From the NCBI GenBank assembly GCA_029266425.1, contig JAQSWY010000002.1:121592-185591 (forward strand): a stretch of DNA of 64,000 nt, in the 5' to 3' direction. The translations under genes and the position numbers were made by a program. This stretch comes from Xanthobacteraceae bacterium (GTDB taxonomy: Bacteria; Pseudomonadota; Alphaproteobacteria; Rhizobiales; Xanthobacteraceae). Below are positions 43,688-54,759 of this stretch, in pieces; position 1 is the stretch's first letter; each line of letters opens with the position of its first letter. The notes beneath the pieces were generated by a model. It was not told where the DNA came from and ran no database searches. It worked only from the letters and a program-made list of their open reading frames with translations.

Positions 43688-44883
43688 GCGGCGCCCGAGG
43701 CGTCGAGCCATTCGGCTCGGACGCTTTCGTCCGGCTCATCGGGCAGATGGCGGGCCCGCAACTCGGTGAAGGCCTCCCAGTCGAGCAGGCGGGACAGAGC
43801 CCAGACCGCTGCGCCTCGGATCAGCGGATGGCCGTCGCCGACGAGGCGCACCGCCTCCGGCACGAGCGAAGCCATGCCCGAATTGCCGATGGCGATCAGC
43901 ACATTGCGCAGGAAGCGGACGCGCCCGGTGCGCTTGATCGGGCTCTTGGTGAAGCGGGCGCGGAATGCGGCCTCGTCCAGCCGAGCCAGCTCGGCGAGCG
44001 GCGGGGCGCGGTTCTCCTCGCGCGCCGCGAGCCGGGCTTCGCGGCCGAGTTCGGCGAACTTGTTCCATGGGCAGGCGGCGAGGCAGTCGTCGCAGCCATA
44101 GATGCGGTTGCCCATCGCCTGCCGGAATTCGTGCGGGATCGGGCCCTTGTGCTCGATGGTGAGATAGGAGATGCAGCGGCGCGCATCGAGCCGATAGGGC
44201 GCTGGGAAGGCCGCGGTCGGGCAGGCATCGAGGCAGGCGCGGCAGGAGCCGCAATGGTCGGTCTCCGGCGCATCGGGCGGCAGCGGCAGCGTGGTGGCGA
44301 TGGCGCCGAGCAGCAGCCAGGAGCCGCGCTCGCGGGCGACGAGATTGGTGTGCTTGCCCTGCCAGCCGAGCCCGGCAGCCTCGGCGAGCGGCTTCTCCAT
44401 CAAGGGTGCGGTGTCCACGAACACCTTGATATCGCCACCGGCCTTCGGAACGAAGCGCGAGGCGATGCGCTTCAGCTTGCCCTTGATGAGTTCATGATAA
44501 TCGTCGCCGCGGGCATAGACGGATATGGCGCCGCGCCGGCGTTGCGCCAGCACGTCGCGGGGATCTTCGTCCGGGCCGTAATTCAGGCCGAGCATGGCCA
44601 CCGCACCGACCTCGGGCCACAGCGAAGCGGGGGACGAGCGGCGCTCCATGGTGTCCGGCATCCAGTCCATGTCGCCATAAGCGCCCTCGCCAATCCATCG
44701 GGCGAGACGAGGGGCCGATTCGGGGATGGAATCGGGGGCGGCGATGCCGAAGGCGTCGAAGCCCTCCTCGCGGGCGAGACCGGCGAGCAGGGTCTTCGCA
44801 GCCGCAGGATCTAGAAGCCTGTCCGCTCGCGCGGTACCGTTCGGGCGAGCAGATAGGCTTCTAGATTCAATAGGCTGGATCAT
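43684..44883 (-). CDS. queG: Epoxyqueuosine reductase
   Basis: Cobalamin- and Fe-S-dependent enzyme for the last step of queuosine formation in tRNA. 399 residues: N-terminal domain (DAFGIAAPDSIPESAPRL, GDMDWM), then two 4Fe-4S motifs, CGSCRACLDACPTAAF and YGCDDCLAACPWN, and a C-terminal HEAT-like helical part. The ATG at 44883 lies inside a 42-bp palindrome (44881-44922). Upstream in-frame codons overlap the GST gene and are rejected. Confidence 0.94.
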   Translation of the reverse strand: MIQPIESRSLSARPNGTARADRLLDPAAAKTLLAGLAREEGFDAFGIAAPDSIPESAPRLARWIGEGAYGDMDWMPDTMERRSSPASLWPEVGAVAMLGLNYGPDEDPRDVLAQRRRGAISVYARGDDYHELIKGKLKRIASRFVPKAGGDIKVFVDTAPLMEKPLAEAAGLGWQGKHTNLVARERGSWLLLGAIATTLPLPPDAPETDHCGSCRACLDACPTAAFPAPYRLDARRCISYLTIEHKGPIPHEFRQAMGNRIYGCDDCLAACPWNKFAELGREARLAAREENRAPPLAELARLDEAAFRARFTKSPIKRTGRVRFLRNVLIAIGNSGMASLVPEAVRLVGDGHPLIRGAAVWALSRLLDWEAFTELRARHLPDEPDESVRAEWLDASGAA

Positions 44884-44922
44884 GTTCTGATCGCAAAAGT
44901 CGTCCAACTTTTGCGGAACATG
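44881..44922. repeat. nested palindrome covering the queG start codon
   Basis: Outer arms CATGTTC (44881-44887) and GAACATG (44916-44922); inner arms CGCAAAAGT (44892-44900) and ACTTTTGCG (44907-44915). Partial relatives (CAACTTTTGCG) occur at about 1270 and 57480. The queG ATG is within the left outer arm. Confidence 0.85.
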
Positions 44923-44924
44923 CC

Positions 44925-45614
44925 CTAGAAGTCCAGGTCGGCGTAGGTCGCAGCCGGCGGCATGCCCGCCATGGTCACCGCCAGCAGCGGACGGAAGGAT
45001 GGGCGCGACTTGATGCGCGCGTACCAGATCTTCGCCGTCTCGTCCTCGTCCCACGGCACGTCGCCCAGATAATCGGCGCAGGAAATATGGGCCGCGGCGG
45101 CGAGATCGGCATAAGAGAGCCGCTCGCCGGCGATCCAGTTCCGCGCCTTCACAAGCCATCCAATATAATGCAGATGATAGCGGATATTGGCACGGGCGGC
45201 GCGAATTGCCGCCATGTCCGGTGGGCCGCCGCCCTGCTCGCGCTTCATGTAGCGCTTATAGACCTTCTCACGCACCAGCGGCTCGGTGACCTCAGTGAAG
45301 AACTTGTCGTTGAACCAGCTGGTGAGCCGGCGCACCTCGATCCGCCCGCTCAGATCCTCCGGCAGAAGGCGGCGATCGCCCAGGGCAAGGCCCCGGGTCT
45401 CGTCGAGATATTCGGCGATGATGGCGGCGCCGGGCACGGCAAGGCCGTTCTCCTCCACCACCACCGGCGTCGCCCCGGCAGGATCGAGCGCGAGGAAATC
45501 CGGCCGGCGCTCCCACACCCGCTCCTCGATGAGGGCCGGGTCCATGCCGTACTCGCCGAAGGCGAGGCGCACGAAACGCGAATGCGGGCAGAAAGTATGA
45601 TGGAAAAGCTGCAT
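44925..45614 (-). CDS. Glutathione S-transferase-family protein
   Basis: 229 residues: thioredoxin-like N-terminal domain (MQLFHHTFCPHSRFVRLAFGE, GATPVVVEENGLAVPGAAIIAEYLDE) and an all-helical C-terminal domain (WIAGERLSYADLAAAAHIS). The FCPHS motif has a single Cys, suggesting a Cys-type (thiol transfer) rather than Tyr/Ser-type enzyme. The start MQLFHH is chosen over an ATG 34 codons upstream. Lies 41 bases before queG, likely one operon. Confidence 0.88.
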   Translation of the reverse strand: MQLFHHTFCPHSRFVRLAFGEYGMDPALIEERVWERRPDFLALDPAGATPVVVEENGLAVPGAAIIAEYLDETRGLALGDRRLLPEDLSGRIEVRRLTSWFNDKFFTEVTEPLVREKVYKRYMKREQGGGPPDMAAIRAARANIRYHLHYIGWLVKARNWIAGERLSYADLAAAAHISCADYLGDVPWDEDETAKIWYARIKSRPSFRPLLAVTMAGMPPAATYADLDF

Positions 45615-45816
45615 CGCTCGCGACGTTGAAGACCGCACATTGGGCGGCTGGACCAGCCTGGTAGGTCCGGCCCGGTCGGTCCGGTCTAGTTCGGTTCGCC
45701 GGACATCGCAAGCCATAGCGGCGCGAACGTGATGCGCCCGTCGCTGCAGCGTCGCCCGGTGGCATTATGATGGTTGATCGCGGGCCGAGTACACCCGTTG
45801 GGACAGGAGAACTGCC

Positions 45817-46200
45817 ATGCCGAAGCACGGATCCTTCGTGTGGAACGAACTCAACAGCTGGGACCCGGAAGCTGCCAGGCGCTTCTATGGCGAGGCGCTC
45901 GGCTGGAGCTTCGATGCCATGCCGATGCCGAACGGCACCTATTGGATCGCCAAGATGGGCGATGAGATGGTCGCCGGCATCTTTCCGCTGCACAGCCCGG
46001 ATTTCGACGGCATACCCAGCCACTGGTTCGCCTATATCGAGGTCGACGACGTGGACGAGCGGCTCAAGGGGCTCGAGGCCGCCGGCGGACGCATCATCCG
46101 GCCGGCCTTCGATGTGCCGGGCATCGGTCGCATCGCCATCGTCATGGATGCGGAAGGCGCCGGGCACGGCTGGATCACCTCGGTGACGCCGGACAAATAA
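45817..46200 (+). CDS. VOC-family (glyoxalase/dioxygenase fold) protein
   Basis: 127 residues with two beta-alpha-beta-beta-beta units: FVWNELNSWDPEAARRFYGEALGW, GTYWIAKMGDEMVAGIFPL, HWFAYIEVDDVDERLKGLEAAGG, GIGRIAIVMDAEGAGHGWI. Metal ligands are not obvious (Glu12 and a possible His69). It could be an antibiotic-binding or glyoxalase-like protein; function unknown. ACAGGAG precedes the ATG. Confidence 0.82.
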   Translation: MPKHGSFVWNELNSWDPEAARRFYGEALGWSFDAMPMPNGTYWIAKMGDEMVAGIFPLHSPDFDGIPSHWFAYIEVDDVDERLKGLEAAGGRIIRPAFDVPGIGRIAIVMDAEGAGHGWITSVTPDK

Positions 46201-46253
46201 GGCGTCGCCTTGCAATCTGACCGAGCCTGGATGGGTGAGGCCGACCACTTCCG

Positions 46254-46336
46254 CCGTCATGGCCGGGCTTGTCCCGGCCATCCACGGTTGCTTGTTCGTC
46301 ACGGTCGTGGATCCGCGGGACAAGCCCGGGGATGAC
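46254..46336. repeat. dispersed palindrome, GTCATGGCCGGGCTTGTCCCGG family
   Basis: GTCATGGCCGGGCTTGTCCC on the left pairs with GGGACAAGCCCGGGGATGAC on the right, with an inner CCATCCACGG / TCGTGGAT part. The rest of 46201-46603 holds no gene that I can support. Confidence 0.85.
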
Positions 46337-46603
46337 CAGTCGATTGGAGCATTGCGAGGTCGGAACCTGTGAGCTGGCGCCGGCCGTAACGGCATGCAAC
46401 CTCCGGCGCGTCGGCGCGACTTAACATTTGTGGCATATTGCGGGCGCAAATTCGTCTTTGCGCCTGGAGCAGGCACCGCGGGGTCGGCAAGCTCTTGCGG
46501 TCCGAACGCGCTCCAACTTGTTGAATCAAGAGCACTATCCGCCGTTTGGAGCGATCCTCCGAACGGGGAGGGCTCGGGCACACCACATGAAAGGACCCCC
46601 CGC

Positions 46604-47530
46604 ATGCTGATGCACGCCCCGGTCTCCGCCGTCCGCGCCGCCGGCTATTCCCTGCGCGAAGGCAGCCCAGAATTCGACGATCTCGGGCCGGCCCTCGACG
46701 AGGCCGAAGCCCTCGGCGTGAACGTCGTGGAGCTGCCGGCCTATGCGTGGCATCTCATCGTCGGCGGCAAGGTGCTGGACGATCGCGTCGCCGATCTCGG
46801 CCGGGCGCTCGCCGGGCGCGCGCTGGGCTACACGGTGCACGGCCCGCTTTCCATCAATCTGATGGATATTCCCGAACGCCTCGAGCGGCATGAGGCCGTG
46901 CTCAAGGCGTCCATCGAGATCAGCGCCGAGATCGGCGCCAGCCACCTCGTCATGCACACCGGAATGGTGCGCGATCCCCAGGATGATATCGAGGTCGCCT
47001 ATTCGCGCCAGCGCGACGCCCTGATTCGCGCCGGCGATATCGCCGCCGCCCTCGGGGTCACGCTCTGCGTCGAGAATGTGTTCCGTTTCAATGGGGTACG
47101 GGAGACGGCGACGCCCTCCAAGCTCGCCGGCGAGCTCGACGCCATCGACCACAAGGCGGTCAAGGCGACGCTCGATTTCAGCCACGCCTATATTCGCTGC
47201 GCCGAGAACCGGCTCGATCCGGCGGCCGAGATCGCCGCCCTGGCACCGCATGCGGTGCATCTGCACCTCCATGATTCGTTCGGCCGCCCGGGCGAACTCT
47301 GGACCTTCGATCCCGCGGAGGCGGCGGCGTTCGGCGAAGGCGACCTGCACCTTCCCATCGGCTGGGGTGCGATCGATTGGGACGGGCTGGTGGAGGCCTG
47401 CCACTTCCCGCCGGAGACAATCGCCATCATGGAGCTCAATCCGCGCCATTGGCGCGAGCTCGCGGCGCAGATCCCGGTTCTCGGGGCGCTTGCAGTGCGG
47501 TTTCGCGTGACCTCGGCGCAGCCGGCCTGA
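46604..47530 (+). CDS. Sugar phosphate isomerase/epimerase-like TIM-barrel protein
   Basis: 308 residues of the AP-endonuclease-2/xylose isomerase-like fold: AALGVTLCVENVFRFNG, KAVKATLDFSHAYIRC, AVHLHLHDSFGR, TIAIMELNPRH. Candidate metal ligands are Glu in CVEN, Asp/His in LDFSHAY, His in HLHLHDS and Glu in MELNPRH. Substrate unknown. AAAGGA lies before the ATG at 46604; a second ATG occurs two codons on. Stands alone upstream of dnaK. Confidence 0.85.
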   Translation: MLMHAPVSAVRAAGYSLREGSPEFDDLGPALDEAEALGVNVVELPAYAWHLIVGGKVLDDRVADLGRALAGRALGYTVHGPLSINLMDIPERLERHEAVLKASIEISAEIGASHLVMHTGMVRDPQDDIEVAYSRQRDALIRAGDIAAALGVTLCVENVFRFNGVRETATPSKLAGELDAIDHKAVKATLDFSHAYIRCAENRLDPAAEIAALAPHAVHLHLHDSFGRPGELWTFDPAEAAAFGEGDLHLPIGWGAIDWDGLVEACHFPPETIAIMELNPRHWRELAAQIPVLGALAVRFRVTSAQPA

Positions 47531-47615
47531 CATTCCCGGCGGCGGCGGGCCTCCAGCCAGCATGCCTGCTGCGTTTGCGCGCGACGTCGTGGCTGCACTT
47601 CGTGGCTGCGAATGT

Positions 47616-47644
47616 CTTGCGGCGTCTGTGGGCTGCCCCTATAT
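47616..47644 (+). promoter_or_regulatory. RpoH (sigma-32-type) heat-shock promoter of dnaK
   Basis: CTTGCGG at 47616 and CCTATAT at 47638-47644, 18 bases apart after CTTG, match the alphaproteobacterial heat-shock pattern CTTG-N17/18-CYTATNT. It lies about 135 bases before the dnaK start. No CIRCE element was seen. Confidence 0.75.
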
Positions 47645-47779
47645 CCGGCGCGAACGGCGCGAATAGCGCCGTACCCCGTTTGTTTGGGGGCCGGTCCGGG
47701 GGACGGGCGGCGAGAAGCCAATACCGTACTTCTGGGTGCTTACAATAAGGCCCGGCCGGCCTGCCGGAAGGAGATATAT

Positions 47780-49675
<1,896 letters not shown>

Positions 49676-49699
49676 CCGCTGGATACGAATGAGAAGAAC

Positions 49700-49724
49700 G
49701 ATGCCCGGGTACATCCCGGGCATC
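49700..49724 (+). promoter_or_regulatory. hairpin between dnaK and dnaJ
   Basis: GATGCCCGGG (49700-49709) and CCCGGGCATC (49715-49724) form a perfect 10-bp stem with loop TACAT, 25 bases after the dnaK stop. There is no T-run, so it may limit read-through into dnaJ or protect the dnaK transcript. Confidence 0.7.
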
Positions 49725-49844
49725 CCGCTTGACGGCGGGTTGCTGTGGATGGCCGGTGCGCCCGGCCATGGAATGGCATGCGAAATGCTACCGTCGATGC
49801 CCTCGGCACCCGCTCGCCGCTGAACCTGGAGCCGCGCACCCGCG

Positions 49845-50984
49845 ATGTCCAAGCGCGACTATTACGAAGTCCTCGAAGTCTCCCGTACCGTCTCCGACGC
49901 GGAGCTGAAGACAGCCTTCCGCAAGCTCGCCATGAAGTGGCACCCGGACAAGAATCCGGGCGACACGGCTTGCGAACACCGCTTCAAGGAGATCAACGAG
50001 GCCTATGACGTCCTGAAGGACGGGCAGAAGCGCGCCGCCTATGACCGCTTCGGCCATTCCGCCTTCGAGAATGGCAATGGAGCCGGCGGGCCGGGCTTCG
50101 GCGCCGATTTCGCCTCCACCTTCTCCGACATATTCGACGACCTGTTCGGCATGGGCGGGGCCCGCGGTCGCGGAGGCCGCGGCGGGGGCGGCCGCGAGCG
50201 CGGCGCGGACCTGCGCTACAATATGGAGATCACGCTCGAGGATGCCTTCGAGGGCAAGGAGGCGACGCTCAAGCTGCCGACCTCCGTCACCTGCGAGACC
50301 TGCTCAGGCACCGGCGCCAGGGCCGGCACCCAGCCGACCGCCTGCCGCACCTGCCAGGGCTCGGGCCGCATCCGTCATGCCCAGGGCTTCTTCACGCTGG
50401 AGCGCACCTGCCCGACCTGCCAGGGCCGTGGCCAAGTGATCGAGGATCCTTGCCCGGCCTGCGCCGGGGCGGGGCGCACCACGCGCGAGCGCACATTGCA
50501 GGTCACCATTCCGTCGGGCGTCGAGGACGGCACCCGGATCCGGCTCGCCAATGAAGGCGAGGCCGGGGTGCGCGGCGGACCGCCCGGCGACCTCTACATC
50601 TTCCTCTCCATCGCCCCGCACGAATTCTTCCAGCGCGACGGCGCGGACCTGTTCTGCCGGGTGCCGATCTCCATGGTCACCGCGGCCCTCGGCGGCACCT
50701 TCGAGGTGCCGACCATCGACGGCGACAAGACCAAGGTGAGGGTCCCCGAGGGCACCCAGTCCGGCAAGCGCTTCCGGCTCGCCGGCAAGGGCATGCCGGT
50801 ACTGCGTACCCGCAACTCGGGCGACATGTATGTGCAGGTCGTCGTCGAGACGCCGCAGAACCTCAATCGCCGGCAGCGCGAATTGCTCGCCGAGTTCGAC
50901 AAGGAATGCTCGAAGGACACGCATCCCGAGTCGACCGGATTCTTCGCCAAGGTGAAAGACTTCTTCGCCGGCGAGACGGAATGA
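49845..50984 (+). CDS. dnaJ: Chaperone DnaJ (Hsp40)
   Basis: 379 residues: J-domain with HPD (33-35) in [11 protein letters not shown], a Gly/Phe/Arg-rich linker ([17 protein letters not shown]), four zinc-finger repeats [27 protein letters not shown] and CPACAGAGR, then the C-terminal substrate domains. Stimulates DnaK ATPase. Complete and ordinary, 169 bases after dnaK. Confidence 0.97.
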   Translation: MSKRDYYEVLEVSRTVSDAELKTAFRKLAMKWHPDKNPGDTACEHRFKEINEAYDVLKDGQKRAAYDRFGHSAFENGNGAGGPGFGADFASTFSDIFDDLFGMGGARGRGGRGGGGRERGADLRYNMEITLEDAFEGKEATLKLPTSVTCETCSGTGARAGTQPTACRTCQGSGRIRHAQGFFTLERTCPTCQGRGQVIEDPCPACAGAGRTTRERTLQVTIPSGVEDGTRIRLANEGEAGVRGGPPGDLYIFLSIAPHEFFQRDGADLFCRVPISMVTAALGGTFEVPTIDGDKTKVRVPEGTQSGKRFRLAGKGMPVLRTRNSGDMYVQVVVETPQNLNRRQRELLAEFDKECSKDTHPESTGFFAKVKDFFAGETE

Positions 50985-51136
50985 CGTGAAAGCGGGCCGC
51001 GCATGACGTTCGAAATGACAAGCAAGCGACCATTTGTTATCGAACCGTCATCGCCAGCGCCTAAGGCAAATGCGCGCAAATCAGCGCGCCGTATCGCCGA
51101 GCGCTTGACCCGACCCGCCGCTTCCGTCTAATCGCG

Positions 51137-51784
51137 ATGGTCCGCCGGCCGGACCGCAGGAATCCGAACGGCATGCTGCACCGCCTCGCCAAGAACAACT
51201 CCGCCAAGAAATCCGCTCCCGATGAGGTTCGCTTCCTCGGCTCCTGGCTGCAGGATCCATTGCGTACCGGCGCGGTCTCGCCGAGCGGGCGCGCCCTGGC
51301 GCGGACCATGGCGGGCTATGTCGATCCCAACCATGACGGGCCAGTGATCGAGCTTGGTCCCGGCACCGGTCCGGTGACCTCGGCGCTGGTGGCACGCGGC
51401 ATCGCCCCCGAGCGGCTGGTGCTGATCGAGTACAACCCCGAATTCTGCAACATGCTGAAGGCGCGCTTCCCCGGCGCCACCGTGATCCGCGGCGACGCCT
51501 ACAACATGGCGAAGACGCTGAACGGCTCGCTTGCCGCCCCGGCGATCGCGGTGGTCTCCAGCCTGCCGCTGTTCACCAAGTCGGTGCCGATGCGCCACGA
51601 CCTGCTCGACCAGGCCTTTGGCCTGTCGCGGCCGAACGCGCCCTTCATCCAGTTCACCTATGCGGTGGTGTCGCCGATGCCGCTCGCGCCCGAGCGGATG
51701 AGCGCCCATGTGAGCCCGCGCGTGTGGATGAACCTCCCGCCGGCGCGGGTTTGGGTCTATCGTTCGGCCAGGCAGCACGGCTGA
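51137..51784 (+). CDS. pmtA: Phospholipid N-methyltransferase, rRNA-adenine-methylase-like (PmtA)
   Basis: 215 residues with the SAM-binding motif VIELGPGTGPVTSALVARG and RLVLIEYNPEFCNMLKARFPG, as in the Sinorhizobium-type PmtA that methylates phosphatidylethanolamine towards phosphatidylcholine. The C-terminal SSLPLFTKS and QFTYAVVSPM segments also fit. Start at 51137 or at an ATG 12 codons later. The paralogous role as a general SAM methyltransferase cannot be excluded. Lies after dnaJ as in other Rhizobiales. Confidence 0.82.
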   Translation: MVRRPDRRNPNGMLHRLAKNNSAKKSAPDEVRFLGSWLQDPLRTGAVSPSGRALARTMAGYVDPNHDGPVIELGPGTGPVTSALVARGIAPERLVLIEYNPEFCNMLKARFPGATVIRGDAYNMAKTLNGSLAAPAIAVVSSLPLFTKSVPMRHDLLDQAFGLSRPNAPFIQFTYAVVSPMPLAPERMSAHVSPRVWMNLPPARVWVYRSARQHG

Positions 51785-51807
51785 TCGGACCCGGTTGAAC
51801 GGAAACC

Positions 51808-52389
51808 ATGCGCGCAACGAAGATCGTCACCTTTGCCGGCTCGACCCGAACCGGCTCCTATTCGGCTGCACTCTCCGCTCTGGCGGCAAAGGAAATCGCC
51901 CTGCTCGAAGCCGAGCCGGTGCATCTGTCGCTCGCCGACTATGCGTTGCCAATCTATGACGGCGACTGCGAGACGCGCGAGGGCGTGCCGGAGAATGCGA
52001 AGCGGCTGCATGGCCAGCTGGTGGCCGCGGACGGGGTGTTCGTCGTCACCCCGGAATACAATGCCGGCTTCCCGCCCTTGCTGAAGAACGCCATTGACTG
52101 GGTGAGCCGGGTGCGGGGCCAGGGCGACGCCTTTGGCGGCCCGGCCTGGGCCATCGGCTGCACCTCGCCGGGCGCGCTCGGCGGCTATCGCGCCTCGCAG
52201 ATGCTGCGCCAGAGCCTCGCGCTGGGCCTCAATTGCCTCATCCTCGGCGAGCAGGCGATGGTCGCCAACGCGTCGCAGGCGTTCGACGAGGCCGGCAATT
52301 TCAAGGACGACAAGCAGACGGCGCGGCTGCGCGGCGTGCTGAAGAAGCTGATCGAGCTTTCCGCGCTCCGCGCCGGCCTTCGCGCGTGA
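51808..52389 (+). CDS. NADPH-dependent FMN reductase-family protein
   Basis: 193 residues of flavodoxin-like fold: [19 protein letters not shown] (phosphate-binding loop), [23 protein letters not shown] (flavin contact), and a C-terminal [17 protein letters not shown]. Probably a quinone or azo/chromate-type reductase; substrate unknown. Starts 24 bases after the methyltransferase and 11 before pyrF. Confidence 0.88.
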   Translation: MRATKIVTFAGSTRTGSYSAALSALAAKEIALLEAEPVHLSLADYALPIYDGDCETREGVPENAKRLHGQLVAADGVFVVTPEYNAGFPPLLKNAIDWVSRVRGQGDAFGGPAWAIGCTSPGALGGYRASQMLRQSLALGLNCLILGEQAMVANASQAFDEAGNFKDDKQTARLRGVLKKLIELSALRAGLRA

Positions 52390-52399
52390 GGACGCAGCG

Positions 52400-53116
52400 G
52401 TGAGCAATGCTCCATCCGACCCGCGCGACCGGCTGATCGTCGCCCTCGACATGTCCTCGCTGCGCGCGGCGGAAGACATCGTCTCCCGGCTCGGCGACAC
52501 GGTGAGCTTCTATAAGATCGGCTATGAGCTCGGCTTCGCCGGGGGTCTCGGCTTCGCCCGCGAACTGATCGGCGAGGGCAAGAAGGTCTTCATAGATTTC
52601 AAGCTGCACGACATCGGCAACACGGTGGCCCGCGGCGTCGCCAGCCTCGCCGGGCTCGGCGCCAGCTTCGCCACCGTGCACGCCTATCCGCAGACCATGC
52701 GCGCGGCGATGGAGGGCAAGGGCGCGAGCCCGTTGCGCATCCTCGCGGTCACCGTGCTGACCTCCTATGACGACAACGACCTTGCCGAGGCGAGCTACGC
52801 GGCGGGCGTCGCGGATACGGTGCATCGCCGCGTCGCGCAGGCGCGCGACGTCGGCATTGACGGCATCGTCTGCGCGCCGACCGACGCCGCGGTGGTGCGC
52901 GGCATCGTCGGATCGCGTCCTGCCATCGTCACCCCCGGGGTGCGACCCGAGGGCAGCGCCGCCGGCGACCAGAAGCGCATCGCGACGCCGGCTGCCGCCA
53001 TCAAGGCCGGCGCCGACCATCTCGTCGTCGGCCGCCCCATCGTCGCCTCGCCCGATCCGGCCGGCGCGGCGCGGGCGGTGCAGGCGGAGATCGCGGCAGC
53101 GCTTGCAACTCTCTAG
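52400..53116 (+). CDS. pyrF: Orotidine 5'-phosphate decarboxylase
   Basis: Last step of UMP synthesis. 238 residues of TIM-barrel fold beginning [19 protein letters not shown]; the catalytic Lys/Asp segment is [15 protein letters not shown], and the phosphate site VTPGVRPEG plus DHLVVGRPI are intact. Starts with GTG, 11 bases after the reductase. Complete and ordinary. Confidence 0.96.
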   Translation: MSNAPSDPRDRLIVALDMSSLRAAEDIVSRLGDTVSFYKIGYELGFAGGLGFARELIGEGKKVFIDFKLHDIGNTVARGVASLAGLGASFATVHAYPQTMRAAMEGKGASPLRILAVTVLTSYDDNDLAEASYAAGVADTVHRRVAQARDVGIDGIVCAPTDAAVVRGIVGSRPAIVTPGVRPEGSAAGDQKRIATPAAAIKAGADHLVVGRPIVASPDPAGAARAVQAEIAAALATL

Positions 53117-53140
53117 CTGCGAGAAAAGGGCAGGGAAATC

Positions 53141-53764
53141 ATGGCCAAAGGATATTGGATCGTTCGGCTCGACGTGCCGGATGCCGAGAAGTACAAGCCC
53201 TATCTCGACGGCGCGGGCCCTGCGATCGCGGCCTTCGGCGGGCGCTTCCTGGTGCGCGGCGGCAGCTTCGAGACGCTGGAAGGCACCTCGCGAGGGCGCA
53301 ACATCGTGGTCGAGTTCAAGGACTACGAGACCGCGCTCGCCTGTTTCCAATCCCCGCAATACCAGGCTGCCTACGTGCTCCGCCTGCCGGTCTCGACCGG
53401 CGAGCACCTCATCATCGAGGGCTATGAGGGCGCGCAACCGGCGGCGGGCGCTATCGAGGGGCCGGCGATCGGGCCGGGCACCGCCTATTGGATCATGCGC
53501 ATCGACGTCCATGACATGGAGACCTACAAGTCCTATGTCGCGGCCGATGCCGTCGCCATCGAGAAGTATCGCGGTTGGTTCCTGGTGCGCGGCGGCAAGC
53601 ACGCGGCGATGCAGGGCCCGGCCCGCTCGCGCAATGTGGTGCTGGCCTTCAAGGACTATGAGACTGCGCTCGCCTGCTACCGCTCGCCGGAATACCAGGA
53701 GGCGTTCGGCTTCCGCCGGGTCTCCGCGGAAGCCGAGGTGATCGCGATCCCCGGCTCGGAATAG
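53141..53764 (+). CDS. Tandem DUF1330 protein (two homologous domains)
   Basis: 207 residues made of two DUF1330 domains (about 2-95 and 112-207) that are clearly duplicates: GYWIVRLDVPDAEKYKPYL against AYWIMRIDVHDMETYKSYV, FLVRGGSFETLEG against FLVRGGKHAAMQG, and VEFKDYETALACFQSPQYQ against LAFKDYETALACYRSPEYQ. DUF1330 is a ferredoxin-like, usually dimeric domain of about 95 residues, so the fusion mimics a dimer. Function unknown. It follows pyrF by 24 bases with GGGCAGGGAA before the ATG, so it may be translated from the pyrF transcript. Confidence 0.9.
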   Translation: MAKGYWIVRLDVPDAEKYKPYLDGAGPAIAAFGGRFLVRGGSFETLEGTSRGRNIVVEFKDYETALACFQSPQYQAAYVLRLPVSTGEHLIIEGYEGAQPAAGAIEGPAIGPGTAYWIMRIDVHDMETYKSYVAADAVAIEKYRGWFLVRGGKHAAMQGPARSRNVVLAFKDYETALACYRSPEYQEAFGFRRVSAEAEVIAIPGSE

Positions 53765-54001
53765 CGGCGAACGGTCCGCCTCGCTTCCCTCGTCTCCGGA
53801 TCAGACCTCCGGGGAGGGGCGTGAGGGCAGCTGATCGGCTCAAAATGGCGCGATCATTGGCGCCGCGCTGTGGACAAGGCGCGGCGCTTCTGCTATCTGC
53901 GCACACCTCGGCAAGTCGGTTGTCGGCGCCTCAGCGTCCCCGCTTGCCTCGAACATCAACGCAGACGCTCTGAAACAGCGAACGCACGAAGAGGAACACA
54001 C

Positions 54002-54241
54002 GTGCAGGTTCTCGTCCGGGACAACAATGTCGACCAGGCCCTCAAGGCGCTCAAGAAGAAGATGCAGCGTGAGGGCATTTTCCGCGAGATGAAGCTGCGC
54101 GGTCATTACGAGAAGCCGTCCGAGAAGCGTGCCCGCGAGCAGGCTGAGGCGGTGCGCCGCGCCCGCAAGCTGGCTCGCAAGCGCGCCCAGCGCGAAGGCC
54201 TGCTGCCTTCCAAGCCGAAGACGGTCGCTCCGGGCCGCTGA
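54002..54241 (+). CDS. rpsU: 30S ribosomal protein S21
   Basis: 79 residues starting with GTG: (M)[19 protein letters not shown], then the Arg/Lys-rich [20 protein letters not shown] part and a C-terminal KPKTVAPGR extension. AAGAGGA precedes the GTG. A terminator follows at once. Confidence 0.95.
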   Translation: MQVLVRDNNVDQALKALKKKMQREGIFREMKLRGHYEKPSEKRAREQAEAVRRARKLARKRAQREGLLPSKPKTVAPGR

Positions 54242-54280
54242 GCCACGGCCGCGTTTGTGCGCGGCGAAGATCGAGATCAG

Positions 54281-54311
54281 AGCGCGGTCGGGTTCTCCCG
54301 GCCGCGCTTTT
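54281..54311 (+). terminator. rho-independent terminator of rpsU
   Basis: AGCGCGGTCGGG pairs with CCCGGCCGCGCT (one G-U pair) around TTCT, followed by TTTTCGTTT. Confidence 0.88.
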
Positions 54312-54320
54312 CGTTTGCGG

Positions 54321-54578
54321 CTACAGAGCCCGCCGTCCAGCGACCTGGTGATAGATCCAGAGCACCACGACCGAGCCGAGCACCGCGACGATCAGGCTGT
54401 AGATGTTGAGGCCGGTGACGCCGGACGCCCCGAAGAAGCTGAAGATCACGCCGCCGACCACCGCGCCGACAATGCCGAGCACGATGTCCATCATCATCCC
54501 CTGCCCAGACTTGTTGACGATCTTGCTCCCAATCCACCCAGCGATAAGGCCGAGAATAATCCAGGCAATAATCGACAT
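54321..54578 (-). CDS. GlsB/YeaQ/YmgE-family small membrane protein
   Basis: 85 residues with three hydrophobic helices: MSIIAWIILGLIAGWIGSKIV, MDIVLGIVGAVVGGVIFSFFG and LIVAVLGSVVVLWIYHQV. Typical of the transglycosylase-associated stress proteins, whose role is poorly known. Convergent with rpsU. Confidence 0.9.
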   Translation of the reverse strand: MSIIAWIILGLIAGWIGSKIVNKSGQGMMMDIVLGIVGAVVGGVIFSFFGASGVTGLNIYSLIVAVLGSVVVLWIYHQVAGRRAL

Positions 54579-54759
54579 GACGTTCCCTTTCCCCCGCCGG
54601 ACCGCCCGGCGTTTTGCCGATGTCCTCCAGCGAGCCCCCCGCCGCGATTCGAGAACACCGCGGTAACGATACGCCCGCTACGGCACCTTGCCAAATTGTC
54701 GCAGAAGGACCACTTTTCGCTCGCCTGACCAGTCGTCAGCTCTGCCTCAGGAGGCCAAA

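Noticed and set aside
45615..45716. Longer N-terminus for the glutathione transferase beside queG
   Set aside because: The 34 extra residues are Arg/Thr-rich without a GST match; the thioredoxin-like fold begins at MQLFHH.
46394..46603. 70-codon N-terminal extension of the isomerase-like gene
   Set aside because: It has no family similarity and overlaps repeat-rich sequence; AAAGGA and the family start support the ATG at 46604.
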